64,000 bases of DNA, from the NCBI GenBank assembly GCA_016845585.1, contig JAERSO010000154.1, positions 18,914 to 82,913 on the forward strand, in the 5' to 3' direction. Made by a program: the position numbers and the translations under genes. The notes below the pieces were generated by a model. It was not told where the DNA came from. It worked only from the letters and a program-made list of their open reading frames with translations, and did no database searches. The stretch is from Acidimicrobiaceae bacterium. Its GTDB lineage: Bacteria > Actinomycetota > Acidimicrobiia > Acidimicrobiales > Aldehydirespiratoraceae. Positions within the stretch are counted from its first letter, which is position 1, and every line of letters begins with the position of its first letter. Of the stretch, positions 17,816 through 25,834 are shown piece by piece.

Positions 17816-18928
17816 CTAGCCCTTCGCCTCGACGAAGGCGTCGGAGTACTTCGTCTCGAAGTCACCCGTGTCCTGGAGGGACTCGAGCGAATCGACACCA
17901 CCGGCGAGGAGTCCGGGGTCGTTCACGAAGTCGAGGAGGTCCTCGTCCAGCAACGGCACCGCCGCATCGTTCGGGGTGTTGTAGTAGTTCCAGTTGGTCA
18001 GGGCAGCACCCTGCTCGGCGCTGAACATCCAGTTGATGAATGTGTGCGAGGTGCAGGGATGGGGTGCGTCATGAGCGATCGAGAAGTTGTCGATCCAACG
18101 CGTGCCGCCTTCTTCAGGGACGAAGTAGACGTAGCGCGACGGGTCTTCGGTCTCGAGCGACTGGACGAACATGTCGCCGGAGTAGCCATGGGCGATGGCG
18201 GTCTCACCGGACGTGAGGAACTCATCGGCCGAGTCGGTGTTGAACGCAGCCAGGTTGCCCGCCGCTGCCTTGACGAGATCGCGGGCCTCGTTCAGCTCGT
18301 CTTCGCTGGTGGTGCTGTTCGAGTATCCGAGGTAGTGCAGGGCGGCGCCCAGCGTCTCTCGGGGATCGTTCAGCAACTGGATCTTGCCGGAGTACTGGTC
18401 GGCGATGGCCGGATCGAAGATCAGGCCCCAGGTGCGGGGGAAGTCCTCGCCGACGACAGCGGTGTCCACGGCAATGCCGGTGGTGCCCCACTGGTACGGC
18501 ATCGAGTAGGCACCGTCGGGGTCGTAGTACGTCCCTTGGAAGTCAGCCGACAGATTGCTCGCATTCGGGATGGCATCGAAGTTCAGTGGCATGAGCGAAC
18601 CAGCCGCGATCATGACCGAGACCATGTAGTCCGACGGCACGATGACGTCGAAGCCACTGTCGCCCTGCGAAACGATGGGCTGCATGGCCTCGTTGGAGTC
18701 ATAGCTGTCGATCGAGTACGAGATCCCGTACTCCTCGGCGAACGCTGAGACCTGCTCTTCGTCGATGTACTCTGCCCAGTTGTAGAGGGCCAGATCACCG
18801 TCGATCTGGTCGACTTCGCATTCGGGAGCGTCGCCGGCGGCATCATCGTCGTCGCTGCCGCACGCGGCGGCGAGCAAGCCGAAGGCGAAGAGTCCGGCAA
18901 GAAGCCGGAGCCAGGTTGGTGTCTTCAT
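17816..18928 (-). CDS. potD: ABC transporter substrate-binding lipoprotein, PotD-type
   Basis: A 370-residue periplasmic-type binding protein. The signal peptide ends in a lipobox LLAAACGS, so it should be a lipoprotein on the outer face of the membrane. The mature part begins with an acidic linker and LALYNWAEYIDEEQ, typical of spermidine/putrescine-binding PotD/PotF. YDSNEAMQPIVSQG and FDVIVPSDYMVSVMI are also typical. A good AAGGAG lies before ATG 18928. It is the last transporter gene of the run potA-potB-potC-potD. Polyamines are the default ligand, but nearby demethylases make methylated amines an alternative. Confidence 0.88.
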   Translation of the reverse strand: MKTPTWLRLLAGLFAFGLLAAACGSDDDDAAGDAPECEVDQIDGDLALYNWAEYIDEEQVSAFAEEYGISYSIDSYDSNEAMQPIVSQGDSGFDVIVPSDYMVSVMIAAGSLMPLNFDAIPNASNLSADFQGTYYDPDGAYSMPYQWGTTGIAVDTAVVGEDFPRTWGLIFDPAIADQYSGKIQLLNDPRETLGAALHYLGYSNSTTSEDELNEARDLVKAAAGNLAAFNTDSADEFLTSGETAIAHGYSGDMFVQSLETEDPSRYVYFVPEEGGTRWIDNFSIAHDAPHPCTSHTFINWMFSAEQGAALTNWNYYNTPNDAAVPLLDEDLLDFVNDPGLLAGGVDSLESLQDTGDFETKYSDAFVEAKG

Positions 18929-18965
18929 GGTTTCTCCTTTTGGCCGAATCGGCCATGTCCAGGGA

Positions 18966-19805
18966 TCATTGAGATGGTGTGCCGCCGCGAGATCGTTCCG
19001 CCACGAGCGAGAGGACCACGAGCGTCACCGAAGCGACCAGCATCACCACGGAGATGGCGTTGATGAGCGGTGTGACGCCCTTGCGGATGAGGCCGAAGAC
19101 GTAGACCGGAAGGGTGGTCCAGCCCGGACCGGTGACGAATTGGGTGATGACGACATCGTCGAGTGACAGCGTCATGGCCAGGAGTGCGCCGCCGGCGATG
19201 CCAGGAAGGATCTGGGGAAGCGTGACGAACCGAAATGCCTTCCAGCGCGTGGCATAGAGGTCGAGCGCGGCCTCTTCCATCTTTGCATCCATGCCCGCGA
19301 GCCTCGCCCGGACCACGACGGACACGAAGCTGATGCTGAATGCGATGTGGCTGGCGACGATGGAGTTGAAGCCTTTCCGCATCTCGAGTCCGAAGACCAT
19401 GTCGAGCACGTCGAAGAACTCCGAGAAGAACAGCAACAACATCACGGCCATGGTGACGTCGGGAATGATGATCGGCAGGTAGAGCAGTGCGTCGAAGACC
19501 TGTTTGCCCCGGAACGTGAACCGCTCCAGCGAGAGCGCGGCCATTGTGCCGAGGATCACCGAGACCACGGTCGACACGACGGCGACCTTGACCGACGCTG
19601 ACAGCGCGGCCCGAGCGTTGTCGGACTCGCGGAACTCGCTGTACCAGTCGAGGGTGAAGCCACCCCAGGTGCCGACATTGCGGCTGGCACTGAACGAGAA
19701 GATCACCAACAACACGATCGGCGCGTAGAAGAAGACGTAGACGAGCCATCCGTTCAGGTGAAGCAGGCCCTTCATTGCGCCCCGGGGTTCGACGGCGGTG
19801 CTCAC
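18966..19805 (-). CDS. potC: ABC transporter permease, PotC-type
   Basis: A 279-residue permease with six predicted membrane helices. It has the family EAA loop, AALDLYATRWKAFRFVTLPQILPGI, that contacts the ATPase. The start is GTG 19805, whose GTGA overlaps the potB stop by 4 bases; the internal ATG at 19775 is the alternative. It pairs with PotB to form the membrane channel of the polyamine-type importer. A 37-base gap separates it from potD. Confidence 0.86.
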   Translation of the reverse strand: MSTAVEPRGAMKGLLHLNGWLVYVFFYAPIVLLVIFSFSASRNVGTWGGFTLDWYSEFRESDNARAALSASVKVAVVSTVVSVILGTMAALSLERFTFRGKQVFDALLYLPIIIPDVTMAVMLLLFFSEFFDVLDMVFGLEMRKGFNSIVASHIAFSISFVSVVVRARLAGMDAKMEEAALDLYATRWKAFRFVTLPQILPGIAGGALLAMTLSLDDVVITQFVTGPGWTTLPVYVFGLIRKGVTPLINAISVVMLVASVTLVVLSLVAERSRGGTPSQ

Positions 19806-20704
19806 AGGGTCCGACCCCCCTTCCGGAAGTAGACGATGGTGGCGGTGAGCATCACGGCCATCAGCACGAACGAGAGCGCCGCGCCGAACGGCCAGTTCCG
19901 GGCGGTCAGGAACTGGGTGACGATGTAGCTGCCGAGCAGGGTGGTCTTCGCGCCACCGAGAATCTCCGGAGTGACGTACGCACCGAGACTCGGCACGAAA
20001 CAGAGGATCGAGCCGGCGATCACGCCGGGCATCGACAGTGGTAGCAGTACCTGTTTGAACGACTGCCAACCGTTGGCGTAGAGGTCGCGGCTTGCCTCGA
20101 GCAGCCGCATGTCGATCCGTTCGATCGCCGCGTACAGCGGGAGGATCATGAAGGGCAGGTAGCCGTAGACGAGACCCAGAACGACCGCGGTCTGACTGAA
20201 CAGGATCTCCTGCTCGCCGAGGCCGAGGAACTCGGTCGTCTTCGTGAGCGGGCCGTCGTTGCCGAGAATGACGCGCCATGCGTAGTTCCGGACGAGGAAG
20301 TTCGTCCAGAACGGGATCATGACGAACACCATCATCACGTTGCGAACGGTCGGACTCCGGGTGGCCAGGAAATAGGCGAACGGATAGCCGATCACCAGAC
20401 AGATGACCGTGGTGATCAGCGCAAGCCAGACCGAGCGGAACAGGATGTCGCGCACGATCGGTTCGCCCAGCTTGGCGTAGCTGTCGAGGTTCCATCCCGC
20501 GAGATCGGTGCCGCCGAATCGGTTGCGGGTGGCGAACGAGTAGACGACGACGATCACCAATGGGATCGCGAAGAACAGGATCAGGTAGGCGTAGGACGGC
20601 AGAGCGAGGAGGAACCCCCGCCGCCGTTCCTGGCGAATGGCCGCGGCCTCGAACTCGGGGGTCGCCTCGACGGCTTTCTCAACCGGGTGGTCGACGGCGG
20701 TCAT
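19802..20704 (-). CDS. potB: ABC transporter permease, PotB-type
   Basis: A 300-residue permease with a 30-residue cytoplasmic N-terminus and six predicted membrane helices. MIPFWTNFLVRNYAWRVIL is characteristic of PotB, and the EAA loop is in EASRDLYANGWQSFKQVLLPLSMPGV. Its ATG shares one base with the potA stop (TGATG) and its stop overlaps potC, so the three genes are translationally coupled. Confidence 0.88.
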   Translation of the reverse strand: MTAVDHPVEKAVEATPEFEAAAIRQERRRGFLLALPSYAYLILFFAIPLVIVVVYSFATRNRFGGTDLAGWNLDSYAKLGEPIVRDILFRSVWLALITTVICLVIGYPFAYFLATRSPTVRNVMMVFVMIPFWTNFLVRNYAWRVILGNDGPLTKTTEFLGLGEQEILFSQTAVVLGLVYGYLPFMILPLYAAIERIDMRLLEASRDLYANGWQSFKQVLLPLSMPGVIAGSILCFVPSLGAYVTPEILGGAKTTLLGSYIVTQFLTARNWPFGAALSFVLMAVMLTATIVYFRKGGRTL

Positions 20705-21789
20705 CAGTCGGCCACTACCGAGATCGCCTGCGGTTCCCAGGTGATCGAGATCTCGGTGCCCGGCTCATGGAGAACCGCACCGGGGCGGTTCTCCTCGCGG
20801 ACTTCCATGTCCATCCAGTCGAGCTTCACCCCGTACACCCGGGCGTTGCCGAGATAGGTCACCGAGTGGACGACGCCGTCGACGGCGGTCTCGCCGGCCG
20901 GCACGTCGCCGCGGGCCCGGATGTGCGCTCGCTCGGGGCGCAGGCTGATCGCCACTGCCGTGCCCGTGCCGTGGGCGCTCGGCGCCGCGACCCGGGCGCC
21001 GTTGGCAAGGCAGACCGTCGACGCATCCTCAACGGTGCCCTCGAGCAGATTCGTCTGTCCGATGAAGTCGGCCACGAACCGGTTGGCCGGGTTCTCGTAG
21101 ATGTCCTCGGGCGTGCCGACCTGAAGGAGCTGCCCGTTGTCCATCACGGCGATCCGGTCGCTCATCGTGAGCGCCTCTTCCTGATCGTGGGTGACGAACA
21201 CGAAGCTGATGCCGAGATCCTGCTGCAGCCGTTTGAGCTCGCCCTGCATCTCCTGGCGCAGCTTCAGATCGAGCGCGCCGAGCGGCTCATCGAGGAGCAG
21301 GACCTTGGGGTGGTTGACCAGAGCCCGGGCCAGTGCAACCCGCTGCTGCTGTCCACCCGACATCTGCGAGGGTCGGCGTTCCTCGAGGCCCGTGAGCTGC
21401 ACGATCTGGATCATCTCTCGGGCCTGGCCGTACGCCGACTTCTTGTCGACGCCCGACATCTTCAGACCGAACGCGACATTGTCGAGCACGTTCATGTGCG
21501 GGAACAAGGCGTAGTTCTGAAAGACCGTGTTCACGGGACGCTTGTTGGGTGGGAGGGTGCCGACCTCGTCGCCGAAGATCTTCAGACTTCCCTCCGTGGG
21601 GAAGTCGAGCCCGGCGATCATGCGCAGGGTCGTGGTCTTGCCACACCCGGATGGCCCCAACATGGCGAAGAACTCACCGTCAGCGATCGTGAGATCGATG
21701 TTATCCACCGCGACCACATCACCGAATCGCTTCGTGATTCCGGTGATCTCCACCGCTGCTGCGTCACTCACACTGTCCCCCAATGGCAT
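20704..21789 (-). CDS. potA: ABC transporter ATP-binding protein, PotA-type
   Basis: A 361-residue ATPase. It has Walker A GPSGCGKTTT, the Q-loop region VFQNYALFPHMNV, signature MSGGQQQRVALARAL, Walker B LLLDEPLGALD and the H-loop FVTHDQEEAL. A C-terminal TOBE-like domain follows (about residues 270-361), as in PotA and other importer ATPases. It powers uptake through PotB/PotC. The gene lies 12 bases downstream of the Lrp-family regulator, so the regulator and transporter are probably one transcript. Confidence 0.92.
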   Translation of the reverse strand: MPLGDSVSDAAAVEITGITKRFGDVVAVDNIDLTIADGEFFAMLGPSGCGKTTTLRMIAGLDFPTEGSLKIFGDEVGTLPPNKRPVNTVFQNYALFPHMNVLDNVAFGLKMSGVDKKSAYGQAREMIQIVQLTGLEERRPSQMSGGQQQRVALARALVNHPKVLLLDEPLGALDLKLRQEMQGELKRLQQDLGISFVFVTHDQEEALTMSDRIAVMDNGQLLQVGTPEDIYENPANRFVADFIGQTNLLEGTVEDASTVCLANGARVAAPSAHGTGTAVAISLRPERAHIRARGDVPAGETAVDGVVHSVTYLGNARVYGVKLDWMDMEVREENRPGAVLHEPGTEISITWEPQAISVVAD

Positions 21790-21801
21790 TGCGGTTTGAG
21801 G

Positions 21802-22257
21802 TCACATCGTCCCCCAGTCGTAATTCTGCTGCACCATTCGGAGGTATGTCATGACCTCGACGTTGATGACTCCCTCAACGAAGCGAACCTCATCGCTCAC
21901 GGCGAGCATGTGATCAGAGTCCGTGCACACCACCTCGGCCAGGACGTCGAACCGGCCGGTGGTGATGACGGTGTAGTCGACCGACTCGATCTGGCTGAGC
22001 TTCTCGGCCACGGTGGAGACGTCGGCGGCGATCTTGACCCCGAGCATCGCCATGATCGCGTAGCCGAGCGTTGTCGGATCAGTGACGGCCACGATCTGGA
22101 TGACACCCCGGTCCTGGAGGCGGTTGACACGCTGGCGAACCGCGGCCTCCGACATCCCGACCATCGGCGCGAGGCGGCTGTACGCGGCCCGACCATCGAC
22201 CTGGAGCTCACGAATGAGCGCCTTGTCGATCTCGTCGAGCTCGGACCGTGAGGTCAC
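21802..22257 (-). CDS. Lrp/AsnC-family transcriptional regulator
   Basis: A 151-residue regulator with an N-terminal winged helix-turn-helix (LDEIDKALIRELQVDGRAAY, then SEAAVRQRVNRLQDRGVI) and a C-terminal RAM ligand-binding domain. Family members sense amino acids or amines and often regulate themselves and adjacent transport or catabolic genes. It sits between the aminotransferase (31 bases upstream) and potA (12 bases downstream), so it is the natural controller of this operon. A 21-bp inverted repeat at 23704-23724 is a candidate target. GTG 22257 is the only good start. Confidence 0.88.
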   Translation of the reverse strand: MTSRSELDEIDKALIRELQVDGRAAYSRLAPMVGMSEAAVRQRVNRLQDRGVIQIVAVTDPTTLGYAIMAMLGVKIAADVSTVAEKLSQIESVDYTVITTGRFDVLAEVVCTDSDHMLAVSDEVRFVEGVINVEVMTYLRMVQQNYDWGTM

Positions 22258-22288
22258 GCGGACACCGACCCTGCGGCCTGAGCCGAGC

Positions 22289-23656
22289 TCATGTCTTCTC
22301 CATCTCCGCCATCGCCTCGGTGAGCGTCTGGCGCAGGACCTGGTTCATCACCTCGAACTCGTCGGGTCCGGCGATGAGCGGTGGCGACAGCTGAATGACG
22401 GGCTCGCCTCGACTGTCGGCACGACAGATGAGGCCGAGCTCGGCGAGTCGAAGGGAGAGGAAGCCGCGGATCAGACGCTGGCCTTCGTCGTAGCTGAACG
22501 ACTCCTTGGTGTCGCGATCCTTGACCAGCTCGATTCCATAGAAGTAGCCCATCCCCCGGACATCGCCCACGATCGGGAGATCGAGGAGATCGTCGAGCGA
22601 GGCACGGAAGTTGGCTTCATTGGCCATCACATTGCCGCAGAGATCGTCCTTCTCGAACAGATCGAGGTTGGCAAGGGCGACGGCACAGCTCACCGGATGA
22701 CCCGCAAACGTGTAGCCGTGCAGGAATTGCTCGTCCGTGCCGGCAAACGGCTCAGCGAGACGATCGCTCACGAGCATCGCCCCCAGCGGGGCGTAGCCGG
22801 AGGTGAGCCCCTTGGCGCTGGTGATGATGTCGGGCTGGTAACCGAGGCGCTCGGAACCGAACATCTTCCCGAGGCGACCATAGGCGCAGATCACCTCGTC
22901 GCTCACCAGCAGCACGCCGTGGGTGTCGCAGATCTCCCGCACCCTGTCGAAGTAGCCGTCGGGCGGAACGAAGCATCCACCGGCGTTCTGCACAGGCTCG
23001 AGGAACACCGCAGCGATCGTTTCCGGACCCTCACGAAGGATCGCCTGCTCGATTTCCTCGGCGAAATACGACTCGTCTTTGGCGTGTGCGGGCAAGCGGT
23101 ACGTGTCCGTGTGCGGCACCTTGATAGCTCCGGGCACGAGCGGTTCGAACGGGCCCTTCACCGCGGCGAGGCCGGTGATCGACAACGCTCCCATGGTCGT
23201 GCCGTGGTAGCTCAGGTTGCGGCTGATCACCTTCGTCCGGCTCGGCTCTCCGGTGAGCATGAAATACTGCCGGGCGAGTTTCCACGCCGACTCGACCGCC
23301 TCGGAGCCACCGCTGGTGAAGAACACCCTGTTCAGATCTCCGGGGGCCATGCTCGCGAGGCGTGCCGCGAGTTCGATTGCCTTTGGATGGGCGTACGTCC
23401 AGATCGGGAAGAAGCCCAGTTCCTCCGCCTGTGCCCCGGCGGCCTGGGCCAACTCGGTGCGGCCATATCCGGCTTGGGTGGTGTACAACCCGGCGAGACC
23501 GTCGAGGAATCGATTGCCGTGGTTGTCCCAGACGTAGCAGCCCTCGCCGCGTTCGATGATCGGCATGCCGTCGACGCTTCGGCCGAGGCTGGAGAAATGA
23601 CCCCACAGGTGTCGGTCGGCCTGGTCGGCCAGCGCGACATTCTTCTCTGGCGACAT
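22289..23656 (-). CDS. Class III (omega) aminotransferase, putrescine-pyruvate type candidate
   Basis: A 455-residue fold-type I PLP enzyme. GSEAVESAWKLARQY is the phosphate-binding region, VSDEVICAYGRLGKMFG holds the PLP-contacting Asp, and SAKGLTSGYAPLGAM contains the Schiff-base Lys. Motif wording is that of pyruvate-dependent omega-transaminases (SpuC, beta-alanine/taurine types). Next to a polyamine-type transporter, a putrescine or monoacetylated-diamine substrate is a reasonable inference. ATG 23656 follows a GGGGGAG ribosome-binding site; a TTG at 23740 would extend it by 28 residues across the operator and is rejected. It heads the minus-strand operon. Confidence 0.86.
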   Translation of the reverse strand: MSPEKNVALADQADRHLWGHFSSLGRSVDGMPIIERGEGCYVWDNHGNRFLDGLAGLYTTQAGYGRTELAQAAGAQAEELGFFPIWTYAHPKAIELAARLASMAPGDLNRVFFTSGGSEAVESAWKLARQYFMLTGEPSRTKVISRNLSYHGTTMGALSITGLAAVKGPFEPLVPGAIKVPHTDTYRLPAHAKDESYFAEEIEQAILREGPETIAAVFLEPVQNAGGCFVPPDGYFDRVREICDTHGVLLVSDEVICAYGRLGKMFGSERLGYQPDIITSAKGLTSGYAPLGAMLVSDRLAEPFAGTDEQFLHGYTFAGHPVSCAVALANLDLFEKDDLCGNVMANEANFRASLDDLLDLPIVGDVRGMGYFYGIELVKDRDTKESFSYDEGQRLIRGFLSLRLAELGLICRADSRGEPVIQLSPPLIAGPDEFEVMNQVLRQTLTEAMAEMEKT

Positions 23657-23703
23657 GTGTGACTCCCCCGGTTGGAACGGATTCAATACCAAATATCCCA
23701 CGG

Positions 23704-23724
23704 ATGCAACCGAATCAGTTGCAT
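23704..23724. promoter_or_regulatory. 21-bp perfect inverted repeat in a divergent promoter region
   Basis: ATGCAAC and GTTGCAT flank a 7-base spacer. The repeat lies between the aminotransferase (start 23656, minus) and the GNAT gene (start 23755, plus). On the minus strand its TTGCAT could serve as a -35 box about 17 bases from TTGAAT, so a bound regulator would block that promoter. The Lrp-family protein encoded at 21802-22257 is the nearest candidate binder. Confidence 0.5.
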
Positions 23725-23754
23725 GCCGCCCCTGAGGCAACCAGAATACGACGC

Positions 23755-24411
23755 ATGAGTGACACGATCGTGGAGTTGGCGGGACTGCGGTACGTCCACC
23801 TGGCAGCCGACTACGCGGAGGCGCTCGAGGCGCTCGAGCTCAGCGTCTTCCACACGATCGATCCCGACGATCTCTATGACGCACCCGAGCTCACCCGACT
23901 GGCCGACACGTTCCCCGAAGGCAACTTCGTCGTCCTCGACGGCGACACTCCGATCGGGATGGGCCTCGGGATTCTCGTCGACTTCGACTTCGAGCACACC
24001 GACCATCGGCTCGCCGACATCACCGGCGACGACGGCGTGTCCAACCACTCGATGGACCACGCCTGGTACTACGGCACGGACATCTCCGTCTACCCGCAGT
24101 ACCGCGGCCGAGGCATCGGCCGACAGTTGTACGAACTGCGCAAGGGATGCGTGCGGCGATTCGACAAGCGCGGGATCGTCGCCGGGGGTGTGATCCCGGG
24201 CTATCGGGATCACAAGGACACCATGAGCGCCGAGGACTATGTGGCCAAGGTCGTCGCGGGTGAGCTGTACGACCCGACCACCACCTTTCAGATCGAGAAC
24301 GGCTTCGAGATACTCGGTGTCCTCTCGGGCTATGTCGATGACCCCAGTGTCGATGGCTATTCCACACTCATCCGCTGGACGAACCCGGACTACCCGGACT
24401 ACCAGGAATGA
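23755..24411 (+). CDS. GNAT-family N-acetyltransferase
   Basis: A 218-residue acetyltransferase. The acetyl-CoA pyrophosphate loop is VYPQYRGRGIGRQLYELRK (Q/RxxGxG/A) after the beta-strand GTDISVYP. ATG 23755 is chosen; the earlier start at 23659 would cross the operator and is antisense to the aminotransferase start. It overlaps the downstream FAD oxidase by 4 bases (ATGA), implying co-regulation. In this context an acetylated polyamine route (acetylation followed by oxidation) is plausible, but the acceptor is not known. Confidence 0.82.
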   Translation: MSDTIVELAGLRYVHLAADYAEALEALELSVFHTIDPDDLYDAPELTRLADTFPEGNFVVLDGDTPIGMGLGILVDFDFEHTDHRLADITGDDGVSNHSMDHAWYYGTDISVYPQYRGRGIGRQLYELRKGCVRRFDKRGIVAGGVIPGYRDHKDTMSAEDYVAKVVAGELYDPTTTFQIENGFEILGVLSGYVDDPSVDGYSTLIRWTNPDYPDYQE

Positions 24412-25805
24412 CCAACACGGCCGCGGCGCTGGTCGCCGAAGCCAAGCCGGCGGTCTTCTGGTCGGATCGCCCTGACGCGCCCGATGTCGCGCCGGCGCTC
24501 CGGGGGTCCATCAACGCCGATCTCTGCATCGTCGGCGCCGGGTTCACGGGGCTCTGGACAGCACTGCTGGCACTCGAGGAGAACCCGGGCCGCCGGGTCA
24601 CGATCATCGAGGCCGAAGTCGCCGCATTCGGCGCGTCGAGTCGAAACGGCGGATTCTGCGAAGCGTCGCTGACCCACGGGTTCTTCAACGGACTCTCCCA
24701 CTGGCCCGACGAGCTGGCGACGCTGGAGCGGATGGGCGAAGCAAACCTCACGGCGATCATCGACACCGCTCAGCGCCACGGCATCGACGCCGACATCCGC
24801 ATGACCGATCAGATCTCGATGGCGCTCACTCAATGGCAGGTCGCGAGCCTCGCCGAGTATGCGGAGATCTTCACCGCCCACGGGGTGAGGCACACCCTTC
24901 TCGACCGAAACGGTGCCCGAGAGATCATCGACTCCCCCACCTACCAGGGCGGGCTCATCGACCATGACGCCTTGGCGCTGGTCGACCCGGCTCGGCTCGC
25001 ATGGGCCTTGCGGCGGGTGGTCCTCGAACTCGGTGCCTCGCTCTACGAACGCAGCCGTGTCACCTCGATCACCCAGGACAGGAACACCCTGGTCGTGACG
25101 ACCGAAGGCGGAACGGTCACCGCTGATCGGGTGGTCGTCGCCACGAACGCCTGGGCAGAACCCCTCCGCCAGATGCGCCGCTACATCGTCCCGGTGTACG
25201 ACCACGTCCTCATGACGGAGCCGTTGAGCACCGCCCAGATGGCCGCGATCGGCTGGTCGGAGCGGCAGGGCGTCTCGGACAGCGCGAACCAGTTCCACTA
25301 CTACCGCCTCACCGCGGACAACCGAATCCTGTGGGGCGGCTACGACGCCAACTACTACTACGGCAACGGCATGGGCCCTCGCTACGAGAACCGTGTGGCG
25401 AGCCATGAGCTGATCGCCGGCCATTTCCTCGAGACGTTCCCGCAGCTCGAGGGTCTCGGTTTCTCGCATCGCTGGGCCGGCCCGATCGGCACGACGTCGA
25501 AGTTCGCGGTCAGCTTCGGACGACGATTCGACGACAGGCTGGCCTGGGCAGCCGGATACACCGGCCTCGGTGTCGGGGCCAGTCGATGGGGTGCCCGCGT
25601 CGCCCTCGATCTCGTCGATGGCCTCGAGACGGAACGCACCGAGCTCGAGATGGTCCGCAAGAAGCCGATGCCGTTCCCGCCCGAGCCCCTTCGAAACCTC
25701 GCAATCCAGACCACCCGCCGCGCCATCGCGAAGGCCGATCGCACGGGCCGCGACGGGCTCGTGCTCCGAACCCTCGATCGTTTCGGCGTCGGCTTCGACA
25801 GCTGA
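24408..25805 (+). CDS. FAD-dependent amine oxidoreductase (PuuB/DadA-like)
   Basis: A 465-residue DAO-family flavoprotein. It begins with a short segment and then CIVGAGFTGLWTALLALEE for the FAD-ADP moiety. GASSRNGGFCEASLTHG is typical of gamma-glutamylputrescine oxidoreductase-like enzymes. A mid-protein substrate domain is followed by YTGLGVGASRWGARVALDL, which closes the flavin site. It should oxidise a secondary or primary amine in the cytoplasm and is coupled to the GNAT gene. A second, diverged copy lies convergent at 25.8-27.2 kb. Confidence 0.84.
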   Translation: MTNTAAALVAEAKPAVFWSDRPDAPDVAPALRGSINADLCIVGAGFTGLWTALLALEENPGRRVTIIEAEVAAFGASSRNGGFCEASLTHGFFNGLSHWPDELATLERMGEANLTAIIDTAQRHGIDADIRMTDQISMALTQWQVASLAEYAEIFTAHGVRHTLLDRNGAREIIDSPTYQGGLIDHDALALVDPARLAWALRRVVLELGASLYERSRVTSITQDRNTLVVTTEGGTVTADRVVVATNAWAEPLRQMRRYIVPVYDHVLMTEPLSTAQMAAIGWSERQGVSDSANQFHYYRLTADNRILWGGYDANYYYGNGMGPRYENRVASHELIAGHFLETFPQLEGLGFSHRWAGPIGTTSKFAVSFGRRFDDRLAWAAGYTGLGVGASRWGARVALDLVDGLETERTELEMVRKKPMPFPPEPLRNLAIQTTRRAIAKADRTGRDGLVLRTLDRFGVGFDS

Positions 25806-25811
25806 GCGTCG

Positions 25812-25834
25812 CGCTAGCTGCCTCGCAGCCAGCG
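25812..25834. terminator. Imperfect hairpin between convergent FAD oxidase genes
   Basis: CGCTAGCTGC and GCAGCCAGCG form a 9-bp stem with one A/C mismatch around a 3-base loop. It overlaps the minus-strand stop codon. No T-tract; it may work in both directions as many high-GC terminators do. Confidence 0.38.

Noticed and set aside
20560..22251. Long plus-strand frame of 563 residues across potA and the Lrp gene
   Set aside because: It is a high-GC antisense shadow; potA and lrp have complete motifs on the minus strand.
23657..23740. TTG-initiated 28-residue extension of the aminotransferase
   Set aside because: It would run through the 21-bp operator, and a good ribosome-binding site lies directly before ATG 23656.
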